DNA from: Gleimia hominis
GTDB taxonomy: Bacteria > Actinomycetota > Actinomycetes > Actinomycetales > Actinomycetaceae
Assembly: GCF_032085515.1 (NCBI RefSeq)
Contig: NZ_JASXSX010000002.1
Location: forward strand, 1-64,000
Direction of reading: 5' to 3'
DNA: 64,000 nt
In this document: piece after piece, positions 8,930 through 17,960 of the stretch
Layout: every line of letters starts with the position of its first letter
How positions within the stretch are numbered: position 1 is the stretch's first letter
The notes under the pieces: model-generated
What the model saw: the letters and a program-made list of their open reading frames with translations, nothing else
The model's database searches: none
Told to the model about the DNA's origin: nothing
Program-made: the position numbers and the translations under genes

Positions 8930-11257
8930 ATGAGCGAAGAAGTGGCAGATACCTTTGAGCAGGCGCGTGAACGCTGGCAAGAACTGGTCGATACGATCGA
9001 GCAGGCCCGGGTGGAGTACTACCAGCAGGACGCCCCCACTATGCCAGATGCGCGCTACGACGAGTACTTCCAAGAGCTCACGAGTCTTGAGGCGGAGTAT
9101 CCGCAGCTAGTATCTGCCAATTCTCCAACGCAAACTGTGGGTGGGTATGCGTCCGAAGCGTTCGCGCCCGTTCAGCATGACATTCCTATGCTCAGCCTCG
9201 ATGACGTGTTCAGTGTGGAAGAGACCCACCAGTGGTTAGATAGGTGCCGGCGCAGCCTCGGGGAAGTGGCCCCAACGTTGACCGCTGAAGTTAAGGTCGA
9301 TGGGCTCGCCGTTTCCATACTCTACGTAGATGGGGTATACACGCGCGCAGCTACGCGCGGGGACGGGCGCGTGGGTGAGGACGTGACCGCTAACGTAGCA
9401 ACGATTACGAACGTGCCCCACCAGTTGACCGGTTCGAATATCCCCCACCGGGTTGAAGTGCGCGGGGAAGTGTACTTCCCTCTTTCCGATTTTGAGGAGT
9501 TAAATACGCGCCGCGAGAAATTGGGGAAGCAGAGGTTTGTGAACCCACGCAATGCGGCAGCTGGGTCACTGCGGCAGAAAGATCCTCAGGAAACTGCGAA
9601 ACGACCACTTGCAATGGTGGCGCACGGGATTGGGGTTTTTGAGGGGGCGGACCTGCCCGATAGTCAACACGAGTGGTATGAGCTGATGGCGGGGTGGGGT
9701 ATTCCCACGTCTTCGTATACGCGTCTGGTGCAAACTCACGAGCAGGTTGATGAGGCGATTGAGTATTTTGCGGCGCATCGCACCGAGCTTTCCCACGAGA
9801 TTGATGGGGTGGTGTTCAAGATTGATTCGCGGTCGGACCAGGCGCAGTTAGGGGCCACGTCGCGGGCCCCCCGGTGGGCGGCGGCGTACAAGTTCCCGCC
9901 GATTGAAGTGCAAACCAGGTTACTGAGCATTGACGTGCAGGTTGGTCGCACGGGCCGGGTGACGCCGTTTGGGTTGATGGAAAAAGTGCTGGTGGCCGGC
10001 TCCCATGTTTCTCGCGCTACATTGCATAATGCGCAGGAGGTGGCACGCAAAGGAGTGCTGGTGGGTGACCTGGTGATTGTGCGTAAGGCCGGCGATGTGA
10101 TTCCCGAGATTGTCGGGCCCGTTAAAAGTGAGCGCGATGGTACGGAAAAGCCGTGGCATATGCCGACGCAGTGCCCGTCGTGTGGAACCACCCTAGCCCC
10201 CGCGAAAGAGGGGGACGTGGACTTGCGGTGTCCGAATCAAGAATCGTGCCCCGCCCAGATCACGGAGCACATTGCGTATATCGGGGGCCGGTCCGCGCTC
10301 GACATTGAGGGGTTGGGGGATGAATCCGCGCTTGCTTTAACCCAGCCGGAAGCGGGGCGGGACATGGTTGTTGAGGCACTCACCCGCGGCCTCAGTGTTC
10401 ACTTGCGCGACGGGTCGGTTAAACAGTTAGACACTGAGGGGCTGCACCCCTCGGAGTACGCGCAAGCAGCGCAATCCCTGCTGCCACCCCCTCAAGAACC
10501 GGTGCTTAAATCTGCAGCGGAACTATTTGACCTCACGGAAACTCGGTTACAACACGTGTACACGTGGATGCCCGCGATGGCACGGGAGCGCGCGGGAGCG
10601 GAGCCGACGGTAGATCATTGGGAGGCGGTTCCTACTTTTTGGACGAAAGGCAGGGTTAAGAAAGACGGCACTTTCGCGAAGGGCGGGGAGCCGAAACCGT
10701 CCAAGAGTTTGCGGTCAATGCTGAACGAGTTGGAGAACGCGAAGACGCAGCCGCTGTGGCGCGTCCTGGTTGCCCTGTCGATCCGACACGTGGGCCCCAC
10801 GGCTGCGCAGGCTCTGGCGGCACACTACCGCACCATGGCGGCGATACGCGACGCGAGCGTGCAAGAGCTAGCCCAAATCGACGGGGTGGGGGCGGTTATT
10901 GCCCAGTCTATTCACGACTGGTTCGCAGTGGATTGGCACGTTGAGATCGTGAGAGCGTGGGCGCGCGCGGGCGTGCGGATGGAAGACGAATCCGGGCCCG
11001 AAGTTGAGCAAACCCTCAGTGGGCTGACGATCGTTGTGACCGGTACAGTCCCGGGCTACGACCGGCAGGGGGCGAAAGAAGCGATTGTCGCGCGGGGCGC
11101 GAAAGCCGCTTCGTCCGTGTCGAAAAAAACTTCCCTCGTGGTCGCTGGGCCGGGCGCGGGTTCAAAACAGGCGAAGGCTGAGCAACTAGGGGTTCCCGTG
11201 CTCGCTTCCGACCAGTTCGAGCACCTCCTCGAACACGGGTATGACGCCGGTGCCTAA
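8930..11257 (+). CDS. ligA: NAD-dependent DNA ligase
   Basis: 775 aa. The adenylation domain has catalytic Lys122 in VKVDGLAVS. An OB fold follows, then a four-cysteine zinc finger (CPSC...CPNQESC), helix-hairpin-helix repeats (SIRHVGPTAAQAL, IDGVGAVIAQSI) and a BRCT domain at the end (GLTIVVTGTVPGYDR). It seals nicks during replication and repair using NAD. It is about 100 residues longer than typical LigA. The extra length sits between the zinc finger and the HhH region and contains a basic, Gly/Lys-rich segment (TKGRVKKDGTFAKGGEPKPS). It is divergent from the FHA-FtsK gene. Confidence 0.97.
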   Translation: MSEEVADTFEQARERWQELVDTIEQARVEYYQQDAPTMPDARYDEYFQELTSLEAEYPQLVSANSPTQTVGGYASEAFAPVQHDIPMLSLDDVFSVEETHQWLDRCRRSLGEVAPTLTAEVKVDGLAVSILYVDGVYTRAATRGDGRVGEDVTANVATITNVPHQLTGSNIPHRVEVRGEVYFPLSDFEELNTRREKLGKQRFVNPRNAAAGSLRQKDPQETAKRPLAMVAHGIGVFEGADLPDSQHEWYELMAGWGIPTSSYTRLVQTHEQVDEAIEYFAAHRTELSHEIDGVVFKIDSRSDQAQLGATSRAPRWAAAYKFPPIEVQTRLLSIDVQVGRTGRVTPFGLMEKVLVAGSHVSRATLHNAQEVARKGVLVGDLVIVRKAGDVIPEIVGPVKSERDGTEKPWHMPTQCPSCGTTLAPAKEGDVDLRCPNQESCPAQITEHIAYIGGRSALDIEGLGDESALALTQPEAGRDMVVEALTRGLSVHLRDGSVKQLDTEGLHPSEYAQAAQSLLPPPQEPVLKSAAELFDLTETRLQHVYTWMPAMARERAGAEPTVDHWEAVPTFWTKGRVKKDGTFAKGGEPKPSKSLRSMLNELENAKTQPLWRVLVALSIRHVGPTAAQALAAHYRTMAAIRDASVQELAQIDGVGAVIAQSIHDWFAVDWHVEIVRAWARAGVRMEDESGPEVEQTLSGLTIVVTGTVPGYDRQGAKEAIVARGAKAASSVSKKTSLVVAGPGAGSKQAKAEQLGVPVLASDQFEHLLEHGYDAGA

Positions 11258-11402
11258 CCGCCTAAACGTCCCTAAACCGGATTGCCTAAACTTCCCACAG
11301 CCAGATTGTGGTACTCCCTGCATAATCGGGAATTCTTAGCACCATCCGTCTACTTTAAAGAAAACTCTAGGTGCGCCAAGCACCGGAACCCGAATGCCGC
11401 GC

Positions 11403-12866
11403 TCACTTGTCTTCTAGGAGCGCGTGGATCCGAACGCGAGTGCCGTGCGTGTGGCTGCGCCGCTCCCACTCGATAGAGCCCGACAGTTCCCCAGCTACGA
11501 CCGTGGCGACAATCTGTGTGCCGAGCCCCGACCGGGCCCTGCCCTCATCAATCCCAACCCCATCATCGGTAACGGTGACTTCTAGCTTGCGGCCCGAACG
11601 GTGTGCTTCCACAACCACTACCCCACCGCCGTCCACGTACCCGTGTTCAACTGAGTTAGTGACCAGTTCCGTCAGCACCGTCGCTAAGGCTTGCGCAGCG
11701 TCAGCATCTACCTCACCGAAACTACCGCGAATATCCACCGACACCTCATGGTGGTGGGTAGCTACAACCGAGGCGAGCCGCAGCACTTCTTTCGCAACCT
11801 CATCGAAATCCACGTGCTCATCCACGTTCTGCGACAGTGCTGCGTGTACGGTAGCGATCGCACTGACCCGCCGCTCCGCTTCCGTCAACGCCTCCCGCAC
11901 TTCCTGGTTATCCGATCGGCGTGCCTGCAGCCGGATCAGTGCCGACACCGTCTGCAAGTTGTTCTTAACCCGGTGGTGAATCTCGCGAATAGTGGCGTCC
12001 TTAGTCATCAGCTCCAGCTCACGCCGTCGCATCTCCGACACATCCCGGGTGAGCAGCACCGCACCAATCCGCACGCCGTCCTCAATTAACGGAACCGCGC
12101 GGATCGTTATGGTTGAACGCCCGTGAGACAGTTCACTGCGCCAACTGGCTTTCCCCATCACCACAACCGCGAGGGTTTCGTCTATCTGCTGGTCTTCCTT
12201 GACAATATTCGTCACGTCTTCAATGAGGGACCGTCCGATCGGGTCCTCTTGCAAACCTAACCGGCGCAGGCAAGACACCGCGTTAGGGGTGAGTTGTTTA
12301 ACTACCCCTTCCGCGTCAATCAGGATCGCCCCATCCATCACGCGCGGCTGCCCGTGTGTGACAGATGTGGGCGTCGCATCGTAGGGATACTCACTGGTGG
12401 CGATCATGTCGCACAGCGTGTCCGCGGCCTCCACAGTCCACGTTTCCGCACCAACCAGAAAGCCGAGCGAAGACAGGTTTGATTCGCGGGTTATAACTGC
12501 GATCGACCGGCCCTTACGCACCACGGGAACCACGAACTCGGTGCGCGCATACGTACCCAACCACGTGGGAGCAGCGGAATGAAGCACCTGCTGCGCTTCC
12601 ATGGCCTGCCGCAGCCAAGCCTCCCGCGTCGGTTGCACGTAAAGCCCCACCACATCATCCATATGCACCGTCGACGCCGTTGAGGGGCGCGCGTGTGCCA
12701 CCGCTTGGAAACGGCCATCGCGCGTTGGTAACCACATGACGAGGTCCGCGGCCGCCAGGTCCGACAGCATTTGCCAGTCGGCTAGAATCAGGTGTAGCCA
12801 GTCGAGGTCCTCATGGGTCAAGCTATCGCCCAGCGGGCCCTTGGCGAGTTCAGTAAGGCTCTGCAT
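11403..12866 (-). CDS. sensor histidine kinase, PdtaS-like (HWE/HisKA_2 class)
   Basis: About 487 aa from ATG 12866. The N terminus is GAF-like (DWLHLILADWQMLSDLAAADLVMW resembles mycobacterial PdtaS in sub-motifs), followed by a PAS-like region. Next comes a HisKA_2 phosphoacceptor block, REIHHRVKNNLQTV with His297/His298. A HATPase domain completes the kinase, with ELVTNSVEHGY, DDGVGID and SGLGTQIV. No membrane segments, so it should be cytosolic. PdtaS normally phosphorylates the ANTAR-type antiterminator PdtaR, which is not in this window. An upstream GTG at 12914 is rejected: it would nearly meet the divergent DUF2505 start. Confidence 0.88.
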   Translation of the reverse strand: MQSLTELAKGPLGDSLTHEDLDWLHLILADWQMLSDLAAADLVMWLPTRDGRFQAVAHARPSTASTVHMDDVVGLYVQPTREAWLRQAMEAQQVLHSAAPTWLGTYARTEFVVPVVRKGRSIAVITRESNLSSLGFLVGAETWTVEAADTLCDMIATSEYPYDATPTSVTHGQPRVMDGAILIDAEGVVKQLTPNAVSCLRRLGLQEDPIGRSLIEDVTNIVKEDQQIDETLAVVVMGKASWRSELSHGRSTITIRAVPLIEDGVRIGAVLLTRDVSEMRRRELELMTKDATIREIHHRVKNNLQTVSALIRLQARRSDNQEVREALTEAERRVSAIATVHAALSQNVDEHVDFDEVAKEVLRLASVVATHHHEVSVDIRGSFGEVDADAAQALATVLTELVTNSVEHGYVDGGGVVVVEAHRSGRKLEVTVTDDGVGIDEGRARSGLGTQIVATVVAGELSGSIEWERRSHTHGTRVRIHALLEDK

Positions 12867-12919
12867 GGCTATAACTCTACCTACCCGCGTGCGGTGGGGA
12901 TAGAAAAAGGACACAGAAA

Positions 12920-13423
12920 ATGCAGATAGACCAGGTGTTGCACTACCCCACTTCGCTGGCGAACGTGTGGGATATGTTCGCTGATGAGCAGTTCCACCGC
13001 ACCCGTTTAACCTCCGCCCCGGTTACTGTGGAAGACGTGGAGGTCCGCCGCACTCCTCACGAGCTAGAGATTGCGGTCCAACTTACCGGGGATCCTGAAG
13101 CGTCCCCACTCCCCTCCAGTTTCCTGAGGTTCTTGCCACGCGGCCCGATAGAGCTCACGGTTAGAGAGGTCTGGGACCTCAAGACCGCGCGTGGGAAAAC
13201 GACAATAGACACCATCTTGCCAGTTCGGGCACAGGTTGAATCCGCGCTCACTGCAGTGAGTGCAGACGGCGCGCGCGAAGAGGTGGAACGTAAACTCACT
13301 GGAACGCTAACCATTGCGGTGCCCCTCATGGGAAAAAGTTTGGAAAGCAAAGCGGGCCAGTACCTACCACAAATGCTGCGCGCAGAAGAACAAGCGGCGC
13401 AGCAGTATTTACAACAAAACTGA
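12920..13423 (+). CDS. DUF2505 family protein
   Basis: 167 aa with the DUF2505 opening, YPTSLANVWDMFADEQFHR-like (residues ~9-28), a family with a START/SRPBCC-type hydrophobic-cavity fold found almost only in actinobacteria. No catalytic motif is evident. ATG 12920 follows AAAGGA by eight bases. It is divergent from the PdtaS-like kinase with only ~53 bases between them, so the two promoters must overlap. Function unknown; lipid or small hydrophobic ligand binding is only a fold-based guess. Confidence 0.8.
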   Translation: MQIDQVLHYPTSLANVWDMFADEQFHRTRLTSAPVTVEDVEVRRTPHELEIAVQLTGDPEASPLPSSFLRFLPRGPIELTVREVWDLKTARGKTTIDTILPVRAQVESALTAVSADGAREEVERKLTGTLTIAVPLMGKSLESKAGQYLPQMLRAEEQAAQQYLQQN

Positions 13424-13570
13424 CCGGGCGCAGGTCCAGCACAAACCCCACCTGGTGTGCAAAGCGAGCCAAACTGGTGCGCGAACCGGGCCTGGCTGCG
13501 CTGGTGGTCGCGACATACGTTCTAAGCGAAACCACTAGCCAACCCGCGGGCCCATTGAGAAGATACAGGT

Positions 13571-13978
13571 ATGAGTAAAGCAATTTGGGTTGAACGTACA
13601 GGCAAGGGCACGTTTGTTGGGAAAACTTCGGACGGTGCGGAAGTGAAAATCGGTAAGGCCGAGGGCATGTTCAGCCCCGGGGACCTGCTGAAGATTGCGC
13701 TCGCCGGCTGCAACATTATGTCTGGGGACGCGCGTTTGGCAGCCGTTTTGGGCGACGACTACGATGCGACCGTTGGGATTAGCTCCGATTACGATAAAGA
13801 GTCGAACCGGTACACGCACATGGACGTTGAAATCGTCGCAGACACAACCCAGCTGTCTGATGAGGAGCGTGAACAACTCCACCGGCGCACCCGTTCCGCC
13901 ATTGACCGGCAGTGCACCGTGGGCCACACCCTGACGCAGGGGATGGACTCGGATTTGCAGTTCTCCTCCGACTTCTAA
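13571..13978 (+). CDS. OsmC-family peroxidase-like protein
   Basis: 135 aa. The two cysteines of the OsmC/Ohr family are present: Cys47 in LAGCNIM and Cys115 in RQCTVGHTL. OsmC proteins reduce organic hydroperoxides through this pair and occur as cytosolic dimers. Sequence around the second Cys (SAIDRQCTVGHTL) is closer to OsmC than to Ohr. Upstream 13424-13570 shows no gene. It is transcribed in the same direction as the DUF2505 gene and may be read from its own promoter. Confidence 0.9.
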   Translation: MSKAIWVERTGKGTFVGKTSDGAEVKIGKAEGMFSPGDLLKIALAGCNIMSGDARLAAVLGDDYDATVGISSDYDKESNRYTHMDVEIVADTTQLSDEEREQLHRRTRSAIDRQCTVGHTLTQGMDSDLQFSSDF

Positions 13979-14094
13979 CCACCACCTTGGCGTGGTAAAA
14001 GTACACCCAGGCAGGTAAGAGCCGCCCGGTGGTAACCGCCGCTAGACAGGCGCGCGGGCGTGCGGACTAGTGGGTTAAGAAACGTCCAGTAAAC

Positions 14095-14100
14095 TATACA
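14095..14100 (+). promoter_or_regulatory. -10-like hexamer ahead of the 14138 gene and thyA
   Basis: TATACA at 14095-14100 predicts transcription from about 14107. That would exclude the TTG at 14102 as a start for the following gene and leave ATG 14120 or GTG 14138. No clear -35 was identified. Confidence 0.35.
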
Positions 14101-14137
14101 GTTGCCGCTCCTAATAGTTATGGAAGAAGGTTTCAGC

Positions 14138-14935
14138 GTGCCGCTTTTTAACAAGAAAACCAGTTCTTCAGCAGCCGTGACACTAAAAAACGCGGGCAAT
14201 GCGATCAAGAAGCTGCCCTCCGCGCGTTCGTTCACGGACGTGGTGGACATCATGATGGACGTCCCGCAAGAAGCGATTGAACAAAAGATCGCTGACCTAC
14301 GCAGCCAAAACCCGCAAGCCACACCCGCGGATCTGGCACACATCGTCACCAAGCAGTTCCGCCGAATTGCCGCGGTCTCTTCCGGGGCCGTAGGAGCGGG
14401 CGCGGCCTCCCCCGGCATCGGAACTGTTGCTGGCGTAGGGTTATCTACCGCGCAGCTCGCCGCGTTCATAAGCCAGGCCGGATACTACGTGCTAGAAATG
14501 GCATACATTTACGGCGTTCCCACCGAGGATGTTGACAAGCGTCGCCTGCTCGTATTGACGGCGCTACTGGGCGAGGACGGCGCCGAGTTAGCTTCGAAAC
14601 AGCTGGGGATTTCCACCCTCACCGCTTTGCGCGGATACGCCACAGACCTGCAGCGACAAGCCTTGCGCCGGGTCAATAAGTCCCTCACCAAAGTGGCTAA
14701 ACGCCAGGTCGCTAAGCGCGGTGCGTCCGCAACACTGGGCCGCTTAATGCCGTTCGGAATTGGTGCGGCAGTGGGCTGGTTCGTAGGCCGGTCGATGGCT
14801 AACAACGTCATTTCTGGAACGGAAGCAGCGCTCGGGCAAGCTCCGGCCGAGTTCACGCAGCCCATACAGGTCGACGTGCAGGTGGACGTGGTAGATACAG
14901 ACCGGGCAAAGGCGGAGTCTGACAGTGGCAATTAA
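14138..14935 (+). CDS. unknown protein with glycine-rich hydrophobic segments (possibly EcsC-like)
   Basis: About 265 aa from GTG 14138, which has GAAGAAGG seven bases upstream; ATG 14120 is an alternative. The mid-part SSGAVGAGAASPGIGTVAG and a later GIGAAVGWFVGRSMANNV are glycine-rich hydrophobic stretches like those that insert in or lie on membranes. Between them are charged helices. The arrangement recalls EcsC-like proteins, but I do not claim that family. It overlaps the thyA start by 11 bases, so it is probably co-transcribed with thyA and folA; a link to nucleotide metabolism is not implied. Confidence 0.65.
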   Translation: MPLFNKKTSSSAAVTLKNAGNAIKKLPSARSFTDVVDIMMDVPQEAIEQKIADLRSQNPQATPADLAHIVTKQFRRIAAVSSGAVGAGAASPGIGTVAGVGLSTAQLAAFISQAGYYVLEMAYIYGVPTEDVDKRRLLVLTALLGEDGAELASKQLGISTLTALRGYATDLQRQALRRVNKSLTKVAKRQVAKRGASATLGRLMPFGIGAAVGWFVGRSMANNVISGTEAALGQAPAEFTQPIQVDVQVDVVDTDRAKAESDSGN

Positions 14936-15725
14936 TACGGCATACGAAGACCTGCTGCGGGACGTATTCACCAACGGAGTGGCGAAAGATGACCGCACCG
15001 GAACGGGAACAATATCCGTGTTCGGCCGGCAAATGCGGTTCAACCTGGCGGAAGGTTTTCCACTCGTCACCACCAAACGCGTGCACCTGAAATCTGTTGT
15101 GGGCGAGCTTTTGTGGTTCCTCTCGGGCGATTCGAATGTGCGGTGGCTGCAAGAGCACGGGGTGCGGATTTGGAACGAGTGGGCAGATGAGAACGGTGAG
15201 CTCGGCCCCGTTTACGGGGTTCAGTGGCGCAGCTGGCCCACCCCCAGTGGCGAACACGTAGACCAAATCGCGTCCGCCCTGCAGACACTGCGGGAAAATC
15301 CGGATTCGCGCAGGAACCTGGTGTCCGCCTGGAACGTCGCCCAGTTGTCAGACATGGCTTTAATGCCGTGCCACGCGTTCTTCCAGCTATACGTGGCGCA
15401 AGGCAAGCTTTCCCTGCAGGTGTATCAGCGTAGTGCCGACATGTTTCTGGGCGTGCCGTTCAACATTGCGTCGTACGCGCTGCTGACTCACATGTTCGCC
15501 CAGCAAGCTGGTTTAGAAGTTGGGGAACTCGTGTGGACCGGTGGGGACTGTCATATCTACAACGACCACTTCGAACAGGTAAAAACCCAGCTGGCACGCG
15601 AACCGTTCGACATGCCCCACCTGAAGTTGCACCACGCCCCCTCAATATTTGATTACAAGTTTGAGGACGTGGAAGTGGAGGATTATCAACACCACCCCAC
15701 GATCAAGGCTAAAGTGTCGGTTTAA
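14925..15725 (+). CDS. thyA: thymidylate synthase
   Basis: 266 aa, same size as E. coli ThyA (264). It methylates dUMP to dTMP using methylene-tetrahydrofolate. Signatures are DRTGTGT near the N terminus, FPLVTTKR, WADENGELGPVYGVQWR, the catalytic cysteine in MPCHAFFQLYV and the dUMP-binding RSADMFLGVPFNIASYA. The start is GTG 14925 inside the end of the previous gene. folA follows eight bases after the stop, the classic thyA-folA pair, since ThyA oxidises the cofactor that dihydrofolate reductase regenerates. Confidence 0.97.
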   Translation: MAINTAYEDLLRDVFTNGVAKDDRTGTGTISVFGRQMRFNLAEGFPLVTTKRVHLKSVVGELLWFLSGDSNVRWLQEHGVRIWNEWADENGELGPVYGVQWRSWPTPSGEHVDQIASALQTLRENPDSRRNLVSAWNVAQLSDMALMPCHAFFQLYVAQGKLSLQVYQRSADMFLGVPFNIASYALLTHMFAQQAGLEVGELVWTGGDCHIYNDHFEQVKTQLAREPFDMPHLKLHHAPSIFDYKFEDVEVEDYQHHPTIKAKVSV

Positions 15726-15732
15726 CACGGCC

Positions 15733-16254
15733 ATGCTGAGGATGATTTGGGCGCAAGACCGACACCGTTTTCTAGGAACTGGCCGGGCGATGGCGTGGCA
15801 CGTGCCGGCGGATTTCGCGCATTTTAAACGTGAAACCATGGGGTCCACGCTGATTATGGGCCGCCGCTCGTGGGAAGCATTAGGGCGGAAGAATCTACCC
15901 GGACGTGAATCCGTGGTAATCACTTCGCAGCGAGACTACGTGGCGGCCCCAGCGTATTTAGCGCATTCGCTTCCGCAAGCCATCGAAGTTGCCCAAGGAT
16001 TGGGCCGGCCCGTGTGGATTACCGGTGGGGCGCAAGTTTACGAGCAGGGCATGGAGTTTGCCGACGAGCTCGTTGTCACCGACTTGGACTTAGAGGTGGC
16101 GCATACCGAAGGGGTGTACGCACCGACGGTGGATCTGGATGTGTGGCGCGCCGACCCGCAGCGTTCAGATTCCCAGTGGCGAGCCCAGTCGGGTGACGCG
16201 CGTTGGAAAGTCACTACTTTTGTGCGCCGCGCCCCGCTTCCCAGCGGGCACTAG
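15733..16254 (+). CDS. folA: dihydrofolate reductase
   Basis: 173 aa from ATG 15733. Reduces dihydrofolate to tetrahydrofolate with NADPH. Family features in order: MIWAQDRHRFLGTG, W22-loop equivalent MAWHVPADFAHFK with the acidic residue, MGSTLIMGRRSWEALG, and PVWITGGAQVYEQGM. A second ATG at 15742 is possible but would leave the GAGG right against the start codon. It closes the 14138-thyA-folA run. The C-terminal part is ordinary, so nothing suggests a resistance variant. Confidence 0.95.
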   Translation: MLRMIWAQDRHRFLGTGRAMAWHVPADFAHFKRETMGSTLIMGRRSWEALGRKNLPGRESVVITSQRDYVAAPAYLAHSLPQAIEVAQGLGRPVWITGGAQVYEQGMEFADELVVTDLDLEVAHTEGVYAPTVDLDVWRADPQRSDSQWRAQSGDARWKVTTFVRRAPLPSGH

Positions 16255-16309
16255 CAGCACCGGTTAGAAACCCCTCCCCTGTGCACCTGACTGCCGCGCG
16301 CACCAGCAG

Positions 16310-17260
16310 TTATTTAAAAAGCCCGAGGCTTTCCAGCCAGTCGCGCGCAATCGTGGAGGCCGCTGCCTGCTCGTCGACGGAGCGGGCGTTTAGGTTAATC
16401 AGTGTGTCCTGATCTAGGGCCGCGTTGATGCGCTCCACCACCGCGGTTGCTTTCAAGGGGACCCGATCAGATCCGAGGGTCATAACGTTTTGCGGCAAGA
16501 TCATCGACTCCGGATCGTCCAAGGTGACGAACTTGTTCTTTTTGATCGCCGGGTCGGTTGAAAAAATATTCGCTACCTGCACATCCTTATCAAGTAGCGC
16601 TTTAACCGTGAGGGGCCCACCTGAGTCTTGAATGGGCACCAGAGTAGACTCCACCCCGTAAACACGCTTCAACCCACCGGTGCCGTAGGGACGGTCTTTG
16701 AACTCCGCATTGGCCCCAACCTTTACCGCGCCACCTAGTTTCTTCAGGTCACCGATTGTTTTGACCCCGTGTTTCTTAGCGGTTTCACTGGTGACGTTGT
16801 AGGAATCCTGGTCAGATGCTTGAGCGTATGAAAACGCGTGGATTTGTTTCGGTAGCACCCGCGGCAAGTCTTGCCAGATCTCCTCAAAAGTCCGCGCCTT
16901 CGAATCCTTGTCGTAGTATTGCAGCAAGTTCCCCGCGTATTCGGGGAAAATATCAATTGCGCCGGCCTCCATTTCTGGCATCACCACTTCGCGCGAACCG
17001 ATCTGCATTTCTCGGCGAACTTTGAAACCGATTTTTTCGAGGCCTTGCGCGTAAGCTTCCGCGATTATTTCTGCTGAATAATACTGTGAGGATCCCACCA
17101 CTAACGTGGGGTTCGCACTGTCTGAATCAGTCTCTCTGAACGGGTCCGCGTTCGAGCAAGCGGCCAGCGCCACTGGAGACAGTAGCGCGCCCATCAGGGC
17201 GGTCCGCCTTGAAACGGTTCCGTTACTGGCGGTGTTCTGGGTTGATTTGTGTTTGCGCAT
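16310..17260 (-). CDS. glycine betaine/choline-type ABC transporter substrate-binding lipoprotein
   Basis: 316 aa. The N-terminal signal carries SRRTALMGALLSPVALAAC, a lipobox ending in Cys and preceded by a Tat-like SRR. It should be a membrane-anchored lipoprotein. The mature part is an OpuAC-type fold (LVVGSSQYYSAEIIAEAYAQ, DIFPEYAGNLLQYY, DSGGPLTVKALL). Proteins of this type bind quaternary ammonium osmoprotectants; the exact ligand is not readable. Last gene of a four-gene operon, four bases after the permease stop. Confidence 0.92.
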   Translation of the reverse strand: MRKHKSTQNTASNGTVSRRTALMGALLSPVALAACSNADPFRETDSDSANPTLVVGSSQYYSAEIIAEAYAQGLEKIGFKVRREMQIGSREVVMPEMEAGAIDIFPEYAGNLLQYYDKDSKARTFEEIWQDLPRVLPKQIHAFSYAQASDQDSYNVTSETAKKHGVKTIGDLKKLGGAVKVGANAEFKDRPYGTGGLKRVYGVESTLVPIQDSGGPLTVKALLDKDVQVANIFSTDPAIKKNKFVTLDDPESMILPQNVMTLGSDRVPLKATAVVERINAALDQDTLINLNARSVDEQAAASTIARDWLESLGLFK

Positions 17261-17264
17261 GAGG

Positions 17265-17960
17265 TTACCCCACTTTCTGAGTGGTTGCGGCGATTGCAGC
17301 CAACCCGGGGTTCTTGTGGGTGAAGTACCGCATTATCGCCATGAATAAGATTTCGGAAGCTATTGCGAGCGCGACGACCAGCAGGGAGCACGCCACCATG
17401 AGCGCGTAGTTTTGAGTGCGCAGCCCCAAGAACAGGTAGCGTCCTAACCCGCCGGATCCCACGTAGGCAGCGAGGGTTGCGGTGGCTATCACCTGCAGGG
17501 ACGCGGACCTTAAACCACCAATAATCAAAGGGATTCCAAGTGGTAGCTGCACCTTCGTAATCACCTGCCGGCCTGTCATTCCCTGCGCGTGCGCGGCATC
17601 GACAATGTCGCGGGACGCCACTTCAACTCCCGAGTACGTGCCCGCCAAGATAGATGGGATCGCGAGGACAACGAAGGAAATCATAGGTGCCGCTAAACCT
17701 ATTCCGAGCCAGATCCCGAAAATCGTGAGCACACCCAATGTGGGGAGGGATCGCATCCCACCCAGTAGGGTCACCGCGAGGGTGCGAAGGTGGCCGGTAT
17801 GACCGATGTATATGCCAAGCGGAATCGCAATAAGGCTTGCCAGCAGTACACCCAGCATGGAGTACCACGCGTGTTCGAACGTGCGCATGAGGATCCCGTC
17901 TGCTCCCGTCCAGTTCGCACCAGTGGAGAGCCATTGCAGGGCTTCTAGTAGGTAGTTCAT
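17265..17960 (-). CDS. glycine betaine-type ABC transporter permease (second)
   Basis: 231 aa, multiple hydrophobic helices typical of a BPD-type permease of the ProW/OpuCB class. The coupling region is EVASRDIVDAAHAQGMTGRQ, the EAA-like loop that contacts the ATPase. It overlaps the upstream permease by four bases (ATGA), so the two are translated in tandem and probably form a heterodimeric channel. The substrate is inferred from the neighbouring binding protein. Confidence 0.92.
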   Translation of the reverse strand: MNYLLEALQWLSTGANWTGADGILMRTFEHAWYSMLGVLLASLIAIPLGIYIGHTGHLRTLAVTLLGGMRSLPTLGVLTIFGIWLGIGLAAPMISFVVLAIPSILAGTYSGVEVASRDIVDAAHAQGMTGRQVITKVQLPLGIPLIIGGLRSASLQVIATATLAAYVGSGGLGRYLFLGLRTQNYALMVACSLLVVALAIASEILFMAIMRYFTHKNPGLAAIAATTQKVG

